Source of the DNA: JAIYCX01 sp964353175
Lineage (GTDB): Bacteria; Bdellovibrionota_C; UBA2361; SZUA-149; DAOLCO01
DNA: 64,000 nt
Assembly: GCA_964353175.1 (NCBI GenBank)
Contig: CAYGUX010000004.1
Coordinates: 62,001-126,000, forward strand
Reading direction: 5' to 3'
Part shown: positions 27,917 to 37,331 of the stretch, one piece after another
Numbering within the stretch: position 1 is the first letter of the stretch
Layout of the letters: the number at the start of each line of letters is the position of its first letter
Position numbers and translations under genes: made by a program
Notes under the pieces: generated by a model
Database searches by the model: none
Told to the model about the DNA's origin: nothing
What the model saw: the letters and a program-made list of their open reading frames with translations, nothing else

Positions 27917-29059
27917 ATGAAATCATCTCGCTTAAATTCAATTCTAAAGAACATACTATTAGGTTCTTTAATTTCTATTCCCACTAACATACTCGCAGAA
28001 AACCATAGTGCAAACGAAATCGAGATCATACTTGACGCTTCAGGTAGTATGGCTGAGGTTGTAAGTGGTAAGTCTAAGATGGACTCTGCTAAAGAGGCTA
28101 TTAAAAAGCTTGTAGAAAAAGTACCCGCTGATACTAGAGTAGGGCTTAGAGCTTACGGACATCAGTCTCCAGTAAGTGAGAAAAACTGTAAAGACAGTCA
28201 ACTCCTAGTTCCTATCAATAGCATCGATAAAAATGATTTCAATTCCCAAGTAGGTGCTATAGTACCAAATGGATACACTCCAATTGAATACTCATTGTTA
28301 GAGGCTAAAAAAGATTTCGAAAAAAACTCAGAACTAAAGAAGATGATCATCTTAGTTAGTGACGGAAAGGAAACCTGTGAAGGCGATCCTTGTAAGGCAG
28401 TAAAAATCCTAAAAGATAGCGGATTTGATCTTGAGGTCAACGTAGTCGGTTTCAGTGTTGACTCTGACACAGAAAAAGAACTTAGTTGCATAGCAGAAGC
28501 TACGGGCGGCGTATATAAGAATGCTTCGAATGCGGAAGATTTAGCAAATACTCTAGAAGCATACACCAAAAGAGCAAAGATAGAATATTCCTCTACGGCC
28601 GAAAAGATTAAGCCTGGAAGTGGCTTCGGAGACGCAACAGAAATTGAGGCAGGTGAGCTAGGAATGGATATTTTGGATGGCGAAAAGCACTTCTATAAGG
28701 TTGATGTTAAGAAAGGACAAACTCTAAGCGTAGTAACCAACATAAGCAATAGAGCTCCTAACTCCACTATGGCATGTCATCATCGCGTCAGAGTGAATCT
28801 ATTTAACTCCAGAAAAACTAAGATAAAAACAAACGATAGTACTATTGAGGGCAACTCTGTTGGCCTGACATCTATTCCAATAGAAGATTACAAAATCAGA
28901 AAAACTGAAACCATCTACATAATGGTAACAGATGCCGCTTACAAAGGCATGGGGAGTAAAGGCTGCGACAAACTTACAATCCTCTACGAACTTGGCCTCT
29001 ACCTAGAGGGTGTCGGGGAAACCTCTAATCCAGAAAAGGAAACGACCTCAGAAGAGTAG
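27917..29059 (+). CDS. Secreted von Willebrand factor A domain protein
   Basis: 380 residues. A signal peptide covers about residues 1-25 (cut near ILAEN). The VWA domain begins with an intact MIDAS motif, LDASGSMAE, and continues with the second-loop residues (PNGYTPIEYS) and ILVSDGKETCEGDPC. The last 180 residues form a beta-rich domain (about residues 230-365). It is probably periplasmic or on the surface, where a metal-dependent adhesion-type contact is likely. The gene is single and ends at a clear terminator. Confidence 0.85.
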   Translation: MKSSRLNSILKNILLGSLISIPTNILAENHSANEIEIILDASGSMAEVVSGKSKMDSAKEAIKKLVEKVPADTRVGLRAYGHQSPVSEKNCKDSQLLVPINSIDKNDFNSQVGAIVPNGYTPIEYSLLEAKKDFEKNSELKKMIILVSDGKETCEGDPCKAVKILKDSGFDLEVNVVGFSVDSDTEKELSCIAEATGGVYKNASNAEDLANTLEAYTKRAKIEYSSTAEKIKPGSGFGDATEIEAGELGMDILDGEKHFYKVDVKKGQTLSVVTNISNRAPNSTMACHHRVRVNLFNSRKTKIKTNDSTIEGNSVGLTSIPIEDYKIRKTETIYIMVTDAAYKGMGSKGCDKLTILYELGLYLEGVGETSNPEKETTSEE

Positions 29060-29077
29060 AGCAGGTCAATGTAAAAT

Positions 29078-29108
29078 AAAAAGCCGCGCTAAGTACGCGC
29101 GGCTTTTT
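29078..29108. terminator. Bidirectional intrinsic terminator
   Basis: Hairpin with arms AAAAAGCCGCGC/GCGCGGCTTTTT and a seven-base loop, giving a T-run on both strands. It lies between the VWA gene and the convergent OmpA-like gene. Confidence 0.92.
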
Positions 29109-29145
29109 ATTAAACTGAATAGTTATCGACTTCGAATTAGACTAT

Positions 29146-29733
29146 TTAATTTAACGAAATCACAATCTCAACTCTTCGATTTCGGCTTCTTCCAAGTTCA
29201 CTATTATTAGTAGCAACAGGATACCCCTCTCCATAACCACGAACGAGCATCTCACGTCCCTTAACACCATTATTTCTCAATTCAGAAGCTACAGAGCTCG
29301 CTCTCTTTAAACTTAAATCCTTATTATAAGTTACTCTACCAATATAGTCCGTGTGACCTTCAATTGATAAAGACCTTTGTGGTACTCCTTTTAAAATCCT
29401 TGAAATCTCACGAATAGATCTAACAGCATCAGCAGTAAGGACATAACGATCAAATTTAAAAAAGGCGTCTGGCAAGTTTATAACAACGCCTTTCTTAGTA
29501 GCTTGAGCATCCGCTCCAGAAAACCGTAATGCGCGTACCAACTCACTATTGTTCTTAATCATCACAATCCCATCCGCATCAACAAAATCCCCTGATGCAA
29601 TATTAGGATCTATATTGCCACCCGAACCTTCTAAACTATCAGGAGAAGCGCTGTTACTTGAACAAGACACTAGAAAGCAAGAAGCGCAAAGTATCATTAA
29701 ACTGAAAATACTATGAAGAATTGATTTACTCAT
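29146..29733 (-). CDS. OmpA/Pal-like peptidoglycan-binding lipoprotein
   Basis: 195 residues. A lipoprotein signal ends in the lipobox LVSC. The C-terminal OmpA domain (about residues 100-195) has IEGHTDYIGRVTYNKDLSLKRA and RGYGEGYP, including the Asp and Arg (NRRVEI) that bind diaminopimelate. It would anchor the outer membrane to peptidoglycan. It lies just downstream of another lipoprotein gene on the same strand, so they may act together. It is not the classical tol-pal operon. Confidence 0.87.
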   Translation of the reverse strand: MSKSILHSIFSLMILCASCFLVSCSSNSASPDSLEGSGGNIDPNIASGDFVDADGIVMIKNNSELVRALRFSGADAQATKKGVVINLPDAFFKFDRYVLTADAVRSIREISRILKGVPQRSLSIEGHTDYIGRVTYNKDLSLKRASSVASELRNNGVKGREMLVRGYGEGYPVATNNSELGRSRNRRVEIVISLN

Positions 29734-29759
29734 TGCACAAGCCCTGAAAAGTTAAATAA

Positions 29760-31058
29760 TTAATTGGAACTCTCTAACATTATTATGCTTAATTCCTCTT
29801 GAGCCGCCTCATTGCTAGGATCTATCTCAATCGCACTAGTAAATTCTCTTTTAGCATCATCCTTTAGCCCTAATCGGCCATAAACCTTAGCTAAATCAAC
29901 TCTCAGTGTAGAATTATCGGGGCAAGCCAGTATCGCTCTTCTCAAATAAAAGACCTTATCTGAGTCTGAAGCGGAATTTGTTGCTCTCTTTATCTCATCC
30001 TTACCGTTTTCACATCCTGAGATAACAGGAGAAATCGATTTAGCCGCCACTATTTCTTTCTTGGTATCTTCAACAATCTCGACTGGTTTCTCTGCCACAA
30101 CTTTAACTTTTTCTACTTCTCCAGTAATCACCTCAGACTTTGCAACTTTTACTTCACTTAAGTCAGTTTTAGTTTCAATCGCCCTAGCTATTGAACCTTC
30201 TTTAATCTTTTTGACTGACTCAACATTAGTCTTAATAGTAGGCACTATGACTTCAGGCTGAACTAAACTAATTTTCTTAGTCGTTTTCACGCTATCTAAA
30301 GTATTAGTTTTGCGATTTAAAGTCGGAAACTCAGCCTTTGTAGAGGAGGTTAGAACTGCCTTACTAGCAGGAGGCAACTCAGGATCTGCTAACTTTACAA
30401 CTCTAGCTTTAGGTAAGTCATCTTCCCTTGGTTTAATTAACTGGACAACTGGCGAGCCAGAGAAGCTTCCTGGTGAATTTGTTGTAGAATCTAACCTAGC
30501 TCTTGAACTAGTTTCCCTAGATTCGACTGAAGGAGCTATAAACTCTTCAGGCTTCTTAACTTGACCAAAGCGTGAAGCAACGCCCCTACTTCCACTAGGC
30601 TTATTACTTAAAGAAACATACTTACGAGAATTGATCGAGTCAGTATCATTGCTAGCAACCAATTTGGGAGCTGGCCCCCAAATGTTCTTACCCAAAAAGG
30701 ACTCATCCGCACTACTTTCATTTAAAGCCGTGCGACTGTTTGCACCTTTAGAGCGAGCTGACTTACTACTACCAGAACCCTTAACATCACTATCTTCCAT
30801 TGCTGATCCAACTAAGCCACCACCAGTAGCTCCAGCAATTGTACCAATTACTAGTCCTGCTCCAGCGTCGCCAGATGTCGATCCAACCAAAGCCCCTAGC
30901 CCAGCACCTACTACAGCTCCTGCCGTAACTCCCTTCTCTGCCATAGTGAAAGGTTCACTATTTTTCGAGCAAGAACTCATTGCAATGCTTAAAATAAAAC
31001 TCGATGCCAATAAACTAATTGAACTATTTCTAACGAACGCCATACTGCTTAACTCCAA
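29760..31058 (-). CDS. Glycine-zipper lipoprotein with TPR tail
   Basis: 432 residues. A lipoprotein signal ends in AMSSC. A glycine zipper (VGAGLGALVGSTSGDAGAG, about residues 45-85) could insert in the membrane, and a long Ser/Lys/Val-rich low-complexity linker (about 95-330) follows. The end holds TPR-like helices (LRVDLAKVYGRLGLKDDAKREFTSAI). The linker suggests a periplasm-spanning protein. It is 26 bases upstream of the OmpA-like gene. Function unknown. Confidence 0.75.
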   Translation of the reverse strand: MELSSMAFVRNSSISLLASSFILSIAMSSCSKNSEPFTMAEKGVTAGAVVGAGLGALVGSTSGDAGAGLVIGTIAGATGGGLVGSAMEDSDVKGSGSSKSARSKGANSRTALNESSADESFLGKNIWGPAPKLVASNDTDSINSRKYVSLSNKPSGSRGVASRFGQVKKPEEFIAPSVESRETSSRARLDSTTNSPGSFSGSPVVQLIKPREDDLPKARVVKLADPELPPASKAVLTSSTKAEFPTLNRKTNTLDSVKTTKKISLVQPEVIVPTIKTNVESVKKIKEGSIARAIETKTDLSEVKVAKSEVITGEVEKVKVVAEKPVEIVEDTKKEIVAAKSISPVISGCENGKDEIKRATNSASDSDKVFYLRRAILACPDNSTLRVDLAKVYGRLGLKDDAKREFTSAIEIDPSNEAAQEELSIIMLESSN

Positions 31059-31343
31059 GTTCAGTGGGGGATAAAAGACCCATCTTAAAATAATACGCTA
31101 AGAATGATATACATGCTAAGCACAAATAGTTTAAATGATTTTTAAAAAGTTCAACTACTTGTAATTCAGAAATTAAATCTACTTCTACTAGCTCGCATTA
31201 AAGCAGTTTTTTAAAGTTATGACCAGTTATTTTAGTTGTATGTTTGGCTAAGTTTTTGATTTTGCAAGGCTTGAATGATTCCTCTCAAGCTCTCAGCATC
31301 AACTTTAAAAACCTAAGTCCAAATGGAGAGGGTAGAAAGGTGA

Positions 31344-31712
31344 CTAATATTTCTGAAAGGCGTCATCATACTTTTGTTGTCGTCGAATTTCTTCCAACTC
31401 TCTATCTTGCCTTTCCTTTTCCTGATCTTGTCGATACTTCTCCTCTTCAAGGCGCTTCTCCTCTGCTTCACTTCTATCCATAGTATTACCAATCAAAGCA
31501 CCACCTAAAGCACCAGCCCCCGCTCCAATAGCTATCGATGGGCCAACTTGCCCCGTAGCTACCCCAACAATTGCGCCAGCTCCAGCACCGATTGCACCAC
31601 CAGTTAAGGCACCCTTTGTGGTATTAGACATTTTTCCACTATTCCCAGCACTACAAGAACAAATAGCAAATATGCTAACGATGAAAAAACAGCGATAAAT
31701 CTTAGAAATCAT
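31344..31712 (-). CDS. Small glycine-zipper lipoprotein
   Basis: 122 residues. The lipobox is AICSC. Two glycine zippers follow (GGAIGAGAGAIVGVATGQ and AIGAGAGALGGALIGN, about residues 35-75), then a charged coiled coil rich in Glu, Arg and Gln (about 82-118). This matches the YMGG/OmpA-associated glycine-zipper lipoproteins of the outer membrane. It is a shorter relative of the protein at 29760. Confidence 0.8.
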   Translation of the reverse strand: MISKIYRCFFIVSIFAICSCSAGNSGKMSNTTKGALTGGAIGAGAGAIVGVATGQVGPSIAIGAGAGALGGALIGNTMDRSEAEEKRLEEEKYRQDQEKERQDRELEEIRRQQKYDDAFQKY

Positions 31713-31798
31713 AAAGTATATATTTAAGTAATAGTCCCCTGCACCCTGATGTTATAGGCCCAAACACTAATATTGTATCAAAGAGTCTCTAAAGAGTC

Positions 31799-32302
31799 CT
31801 AAACTTTATTCTTATTGGCAAAAAAACCTAAGCGAATTAGCAACATACATACCCCTACGGATATTGCGGAATCTGCCACATTAAAAGCAGGCCAATGATA
31901 AGTTTGATAATAAACATCTAGGAAATCAACCACTGCGTCATATCTAAACCTATCAATAACATTCCCAAATGCTCCACCCAAAATTAGGTAAAGGCATATC
32001 TGAGAAATCTTATCCTCCTTAGCTTCATTTCTAAGAAGAAAAAATACTAGTATCATTGCACCTATAGTAACAGAACCTAGAACGATTCTCCTTATTTCAG
32101 TAGGCAAATTAGCGAATAAACCAAATGCGGCGCCAGGATTCATTACAAGGGTAAGATTAAAGAAGTTGGGAATAATCTCTCGACTCTCACCCATCTCTAG
32201 AGTGGTATAAACTAATTCCTTTGTAAGCTGATCCAACACCAATACTAACACTATTAAAACTAAGCCAAACTTAAGGCTAATTACCTGATTATCTTTACTC
32301 AT
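31799..32302 (-). CDS. lspA: Lipoprotein signal peptidase (signal peptidase II)
   Basis: 167 residues, four membrane segments, inner-membrane Asp protease that cleaves lipoprotein signals. Catalytic and conserved motifs are present: NPGAAFGLF, GGAFGNVIDRF and FNVADSAISVG, which contain the two catalytic Asp. It lies 10 bases downstream of ileS, the classical ileS-lspA pairing, and serves the many lipoproteins nearby. Confidence 0.97.
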   Translation of the reverse strand: MSKDNQVISLKFGLVLIVLVLVLDQLTKELVYTTLEMGESREIIPNFFNLTLVMNPGAAFGLFANLPTEIRRIVLGSVTIGAMILVFFLLRNEAKEDKISQICLYLILGGAFGNVIDRFRYDAVVDFLDVYYQTYHWPAFNVADSAISVGVCMLLIRLGFFANKNKV

Positions 32303-32312
32303 AATAACTTAT

Positions 32313-35300
32313 TTAAGATTGAATTCTTTGTAAGGCGAATAATACAATAACGCCGTCTATCTCTTGAGATTCCAGATGTCCATGCACAGTGCTCTCTTCA
32401 AAAGACTCACTATCTGAAACCTCTTCAATTTCCACAGACAAGGTCTCCTGCATTATATAACTTTTATGCTCACTTACAGACATGCTGATTTGCGGACTAC
32501 CGGTAAAAAATCTTACGATGATTCTATCTGCAATATCAAAATCTGATTCCTTTCTGATCTTCTGAATCCGATTCACAAATTCCCTAGAAAGCCCCTCAAG
32601 CCTTAGCTCAGGACTCAAGGCAGTATCTAACAAGATAGTAATTCTGCCCGAAGAGGCTGCTGTAGTTAAGCCTTCATTCGGTTTTCTTGAGATCAAGATA
32701 TCATCAGAACCAAACACCTCACCTAAAAATTCTAAGTTCTTTCCATCTTCCAATGAACGAATTTCTTCAGTAGTAAGAGTAGCTATTTTCTTATTTAGCT
32801 GACTCATACCATCCTTACCTAACTTAGGCCCTAAGATCTTACCGAGCTTAATAGTATTAAGTCTAGCAGTTAAGGAAACATACTGGGACTCATCTGACTG
32901 GTAAATAATATTTTTAACGTTCAGCTCTTCCCTAATATACTCATCCAATACTCTTAATCCCTTTATAGCTAATTCGTCTCCAAGTACGATCGTTAGATTC
33001 CCGAGAGGTTGCCTTAACTTAACGTCATGTTCACTCCTTAAAGCTCGACCGAGGACAATAATTTCTTCAAACAAATTCATAGCTTCCTCTAAAGCGGAAT
33101 CTGTTGAATAGCTACGCAACTCTTCTTCAGTAGGAAATGGGGTCAGGTGAACACTATCCCTAGTAATGCTCTTATCCTCCGTTGAAAGATTTCTAAACAT
33201 AGCCTCGCTTATAAAAGGCATTATGGGAGAGATCACTCGGCTAAAGGTACTTAATACAGAATATAAAGTAGCATAGGCATGAAGCTTATCTAGTTTTTCT
33301 TCTTCAGTATTCCCTTGCCAAAATCTTCGCCTATTTAAACGAATATACCAGTTAGTTAACTCATCAATAAACTTCAAGATATGAGGCGCAGCTAAATATA
33401 ACTGATAATTAGAAAGAACCGTATCGACGGAGGTAGCAATAGTCGTAAGACGAGAAAGTATCCATCTGTCTAATAAGTTCGGTGAAGGTTCTTTTGGTTT
33501 TTGGGTGATGCTCCACTTATCTATAGTCGCATAAGTTACAAAAAAGTTATATGCGTTCCAAAGAGGAATTAAAGTTTGCCTTAAAACATCTCTTACACCT
33601 ACCTCACTAAACCTCAACTCCTCTGCCTTAGTAGCAGCAGAAGACAGTAAATACATTCTTAAAGCATCTGCTCCAAACTTATTTAATATCTCGTCCGCAG
33701 GAGGGTAGTTTTTTAATGACTTGGACATCTTTCTTCCGTCTTCGGCTAGAATGATTCCATTTACAATTACGTTTTTGAAAGCAGGCTTATCAAACAAGGC
33801 AGTGGACAAGACAATCAAAGTGTAAAACCAACCTCTAGTTTGATCTAGACCCTCAGCGATAAAGTCGGCGGGAAAAGTTTCTTCAAATTCTTTTTGATTC
33901 TCAAAAGGATAATGTGCCTGAGCATAAGGCATCGCACCACTTTCAAACCAACAATCTAAAACTTCAGGTACTCTAGTCAACTTCTCGCCAGTCTCTGGAC
34001 ACTTAAACTCTAGTTTATCAATGACATGCATGTGAATATCAGTGATTTTCTGTCCACACATCGCCTCTAACTCGGCAACTGAACCAACACAAAATATCTT
34101 GCCGCTTTCAGATCTCCAGATCGGAATAGGAGTGCCCCAAAACCTATTTCTGGAAACAGCCCAGTCTCTCGCATTTTCAAGCCATTTCCCAAATCGTCCA
34201 TTTTTAACATGCTCAGGTACCCACTTAATCTGAGAATTTGATTTAAGTAGCTGGTCTTTAAGTTTCTCTACGCTGATAAACCAAGTAGAAATTGATTTGT
34301 AAATTAAAGGTTTGTCTGTCCTCCAGCAAAAAGGATAGGTATGTTCAATTGTCTTATGAGCAAACAACAATCCGTTTTCCTTTAATTTTGCAATGATCTT
34401 AGAATCCGCATCTTTAAAATAGAGGCCTGAAAACTCACCTACCGTATTATCGAAACTACCATCCTCATCGATCGGATCAATAATCGGAAGATCATTTCTA
34501 AGGAACAAGGCTAAATCATCCTCACCAAAGGAGGCTAAGTGAACAAGTCCTGTCCCATCATCTTCAGAAACAAAGTCTCCATGAAAAATTTTAAATGCAC
34601 CTTTCTCACGTGCAGAGATAAAATAATCAAAAAACGGAGCATAAGAAACTCCAATGAGTTCCTTGCCTAACACAGACCCGACTACAAGAGGAGATCTTCC
34701 AGAATCAGTCTTAGACTTTGGAGCTAGCTCTGGAAACAACTGCGGAACCAACTTCTCAGCCACTACAATATATTCATCTGGAGAACTTAACTTAACCAAG
34801 GAATAAGTTATATCTTGATTAGCAGCTATCGCGGTATTACTAGGCAAAGTCCAAGGAGTTGTGGTCCAAATACAAACTGAAACAGTAGAACTACCAACAA
34901 TAGATTTAATCGATTCAGGACAAGTAGAAATATCTAATATTGCCTTTACTGTAACAGCTGGATCTTGAACGGTTTTATAATTTAAATTTGCTTCAAAATT
35001 ACTTAAGGGGGTACTCATCGCTGGTGAGTATGAGACATTTTTAAAGCTCTCATATACATAGCCCTTGTCCCAAAGCTCCTTAAAAGCCCACCAAACAGAC
35101 TCCATAAAATCCAAGTCCATAGTCTTGAACTGTCTGTCAAAATCTACCCATCGCCCTGACCTATCTACAAACTTCTCCCACTCTTTGGAATATCTTTCAA
35201 CAATACTTCTACATTCTTCATTGAAATTTCCAATTCCAAACTCTCGAATATCCTTTGCTCCGCCTAGATTTAATGATTTTTGAATCTCGAACTCAACTGG

Positions 35301-35603
35301 AACCCCATGACAATCCCAACCAAATCTACGATCGACATGAAAACCTTTCATAGTGAAAAATCTTCCGATTACATCCTTGATTGTCCCAGCCAATAAATGA
35401 CCATAATGAGGCAAGCCTGTAGCGAATGGAGGTCCGTCATAAAAAGAATAGGAAGGCCTAGCTTCCTGAGAAATATCATCAGAGTCTAGCCCAATCCCAG
35501 AGTATTTATCGCTGGAGCGTTCAAATACTTTTGACTCTTTCCAAAATTTTAAAATCTCCTCTTCCATCTCAGGAAAAGAAACATTCGTTGAAACTTCTTT
35601 CAT
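32313..35603 (-). CDS. ileS: Isoleucyl-tRNA synthetase, eukaryote-like type
   Basis: 1096 residues, longer than E. coli IleS (938). The HIGH motif is HYGH in the stretch GPPFATGLPHYGHLLAGTIK, and the KMSKS motif is GRKMSKSLKNYPP. The sequence around the HIGH motif (GLPHYGHLLAG; RRFGWDCHGVPVEFEIQ) is of the eukaryotic/archaeal IleS2 kind, which in known members is weakly inhibited by mupirocin. The C-terminal anticodon-binding region and an extra tail after about residue 980 are present. lspA follows. The promoter must lie upstream of 35603. Confidence 0.97.
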   Translation of the reverse strand: MKEVSTNVSFPEMEEEILKFWKESKVFERSSDKYSGIGLDSDDISQEARPSYSFYDGPPFATGLPHYGHLLAGTIKDVIGRFFTMKGFHVDRRFGWDCHGVPVEFEIQKSLNLGGAKDIREFGIGNFNEECRSIVERYSKEWEKFVDRSGRWVDFDRQFKTMDLDFMESVWWAFKELWDKGYVYESFKNVSYSPAMSTPLSNFEANLNYKTVQDPAVTVKAILDISTCPESIKSIVGSSTVSVCIWTTTPWTLPSNTAIAANQDITYSLVKLSSPDEYIVVAEKLVPQLFPELAPKSKTDSGRSPLVVGSVLGKELIGVSYAPFFDYFISAREKGAFKIFHGDFVSEDDGTGLVHLASFGEDDLALFLRNDLPIIDPIDEDGSFDNTVGEFSGLYFKDADSKIIAKLKENGLLFAHKTIEHTYPFCWRTDKPLIYKSISTWFISVEKLKDQLLKSNSQIKWVPEHVKNGRFGKWLENARDWAVSRNRFWGTPIPIWRSESGKIFCVGSVAELEAMCGQKITDIHMHVIDKLEFKCPETGEKLTRVPEVLDCWFESGAMPYAQAHYPFENQKEFEETFPADFIAEGLDQTRGWFYTLIVLSTALFDKPAFKNVIVNGIILAEDGRKMSKSLKNYPPADEILNKFGADALRMYLLSSAATKAEELRFSEVGVRDVLRQTLIPLWNAYNFFVTYATIDKWSITQKPKEPSPNLLDRWILSRLTTIATSVDTVLSNYQLYLAAPHILKFIDELTNWYIRLNRRRFWQGNTEEEKLDKLHAYATLYSVLSTFSRVISPIMPFISEAMFRNLSTEDKSITRDSVHLTPFPTEEELRSYSTDSALEEAMNLFEEIIVLGRALRSEHDVKLRQPLGNLTIVLGDELAIKGLRVLDEYIREELNVKNIIYQSDESQYVSLTARLNTIKLGKILGPKLGKDGMSQLNKKIATLTTEEIRSLEDGKNLEFLGEVFGSDDILISRKPNEGLTTAASSGRITILLDTALSPELRLEGLSREFVNRIQKIRKESDFDIADRIIVRFFTGSPQISMSVSEHKSYIMQETLSVEIEEVSDSESFEESTVHGHLESQEIDGVIVLFALQRIQS

Positions 35604-35616
35604 TTTTTACCTTACA

Positions 35617-37083
35617 CTACAATGTCTTTAAGCACCGATCTTTTATAAGAGTCGCCATATCTGTTGAATTTACGAAAGAATAGGCATCAAATCTTAGTAT
35701 TTTGCCTGTCTTATCCCCAAGCCAGAGAATACCATTTTTTGAATCAAAATTCACTACCGAAGCTGAATTTCTAAGGCTAGGACTCTGAGTGACCAAACCT
35801 TTGATTTCAGGACTTGCTTCAGAGTAAGAAGAACTTAACAAGTCGCTAGGATTAGATTTATTGAGCAACAAAGAAATTAGTTCATCTTCACTCAAGTCAC
35901 CCGGCTTGCCCAACTTATCTCCTCTAGATTCAACTATAACATTACTTGTAGGCTCTGCTCTTTCATAGAAATCGTCCTCCGAGCACCAAAATCTCATCCT
36001 CAAGGATCTTCCAGTAGTAAGATACAAAAAGCCTGCGCCAACTGGTTCCGACTGAATAGGGACTCTTGATATTGATGAAGCAGAATCCTTGGGCAAGGAT
36101 ATTGCTGGAGCAGCCAATAGTCCCCGAATCATCCATCGATAAATAATTCCATCACTGGTTAAAGCATAAAGTTGCTCACCATTTTCACTTAATCCAGAAT
36201 CATTAATTTGGCCGGGAACTTTAGCAAACTTTAAAACATACTTACCTTGAACAATTTCGGAGGATTGCCTCCTTACACTACTAATTCCTAACTCTTCTTC
36301 AGTTTTTCTTAATCTAACGACAAAAACTCCACCTGTTTGAGTGGTAGCAAAAAAAGCTCGCTTCGATGGATGGAAAATTAACTTAGTAAGAGGCGCGCTT
36401 TCGGTCTCATACGTCTCTAAAACACTGCTAGAATTGTAGCTATATTCAATCTCATCAGAAAGCTTCCATAAAAAAACATTTCCATCTACTCGACCAAATA
36501 AAAGACTTTCTTGATCAGGATGCCAGGCCAAGGATAAAATTCTACCTTTAACTTGAGTCATCTGGGTGACAAGTTCAAAATTCTCCGAATCAATAATTGA
36601 TACCACTGAGAACTGTGCAATAGCTACATATCTACCATCAGGTGAAACCGAGAGCGCTATGATTGGCTTTTTACCTAAGGCTAGTGTTGAGTTTAAATAT
36701 TTCCCAGCCTCCAATCTCTTATGTAGAATAACCTTACCATCTGGGGCCCCAGTAATAACATTAGAACCATAAACATCTATGGCATTTATATTACCCTCGT
36801 GTGAACTATCAAAGGCCTCTATGTAGCTTAAAGACTTTAACTCCGATTGATCTTCAACGTCTGTCAATAAATAATCTGACTTCTCAAGACCTTCTACGGT
36901 ATGCTCTTCAGTCTTAAAGTCTTCTGCACTAACAGAGACCAAGTCAGTAGATCGAATTTGACTGGCCCAATACACCGTTCGAATTACTCTATCAGGAATA
37001 AAAGCACAGGATGACATTGCTAAAAATAGCAAAATCACAAACGGAGTTAACAATGAAAGCCAAGTATTTCTGATCATTCCCAT
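35617..37083 (-). CDS. WD40-repeat-like lipoprotein
   Basis: 488 residues with a lipoprotein signal ending in AMSSC. The rest reads as a beta-propeller: repeated blades such as GNINAIDVYGSNVITGAPDGKVIL, VSPDGRYVAIAQFSVVSIID, WHPDQESLLFGRVDGNVFLW and LIFHPSKRAFFATTQTGGVF. It would sit on the periplasmic side of a membrane as a scaffold. It is read 13 bases ahead of ileS on the same strand, so it may share a transcript. A specific partner cannot be named. Confidence 0.78.
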   Translation of the reverse strand: MGMIRNTWLSLLTPFVILLFLAMSSCAFIPDRVIRTVYWASQIRSTDLVSVSAEDFKTEEHTVEGLEKSDYLLTDVEDQSELKSLSYIEAFDSSHEGNINAIDVYGSNVITGAPDGKVILHKRLEAGKYLNSTLALGKKPIIALSVSPDGRYVAIAQFSVVSIIDSENFELVTQMTQVKGRILSLAWHPDQESLLFGRVDGNVFLWKLSDEIEYSYNSSSVLETYETESAPLTKLIFHPSKRAFFATTQTGGVFVVRLRKTEEELGISSVRRQSSEIVQGKYVLKFAKVPGQINDSGLSENGEQLYALTSDGIIYRWMIRGLLAAPAISLPKDSASSISRVPIQSEPVGAGFLYLTTGRSLRMRFWCSEDDFYERAEPTSNVIVESRGDKLGKPGDLSEDELISLLLNKSNPSDLLSSSYSEASPEIKGLVTQSPSLRNSASVVNFDSKNGILWLGDKTGKILRFDAYSFVNSTDMATLIKDRCLKTL

Positions 37084-37331
37084 GCGAGTAAGTGCGAATC
37101 AAGAATTAGTGCGAGGAAGTTACTCTAATCCCCTATTAATTATAGAAACTCAATAAATAAATAAATTGCCAATATGCTAGTCAAAAGGCCACTATTATTG
37201 TACAAAACATCAAAAGAAGGAAGGGATATTATTACTGCCTGCAATTTAAACACTTTACTAAGGCGCAGATCCCTTAAAATTGCTAAGCCTTCCAACATCA
37301 ATCCAATAGTTATAACTTTAATACTGATATT

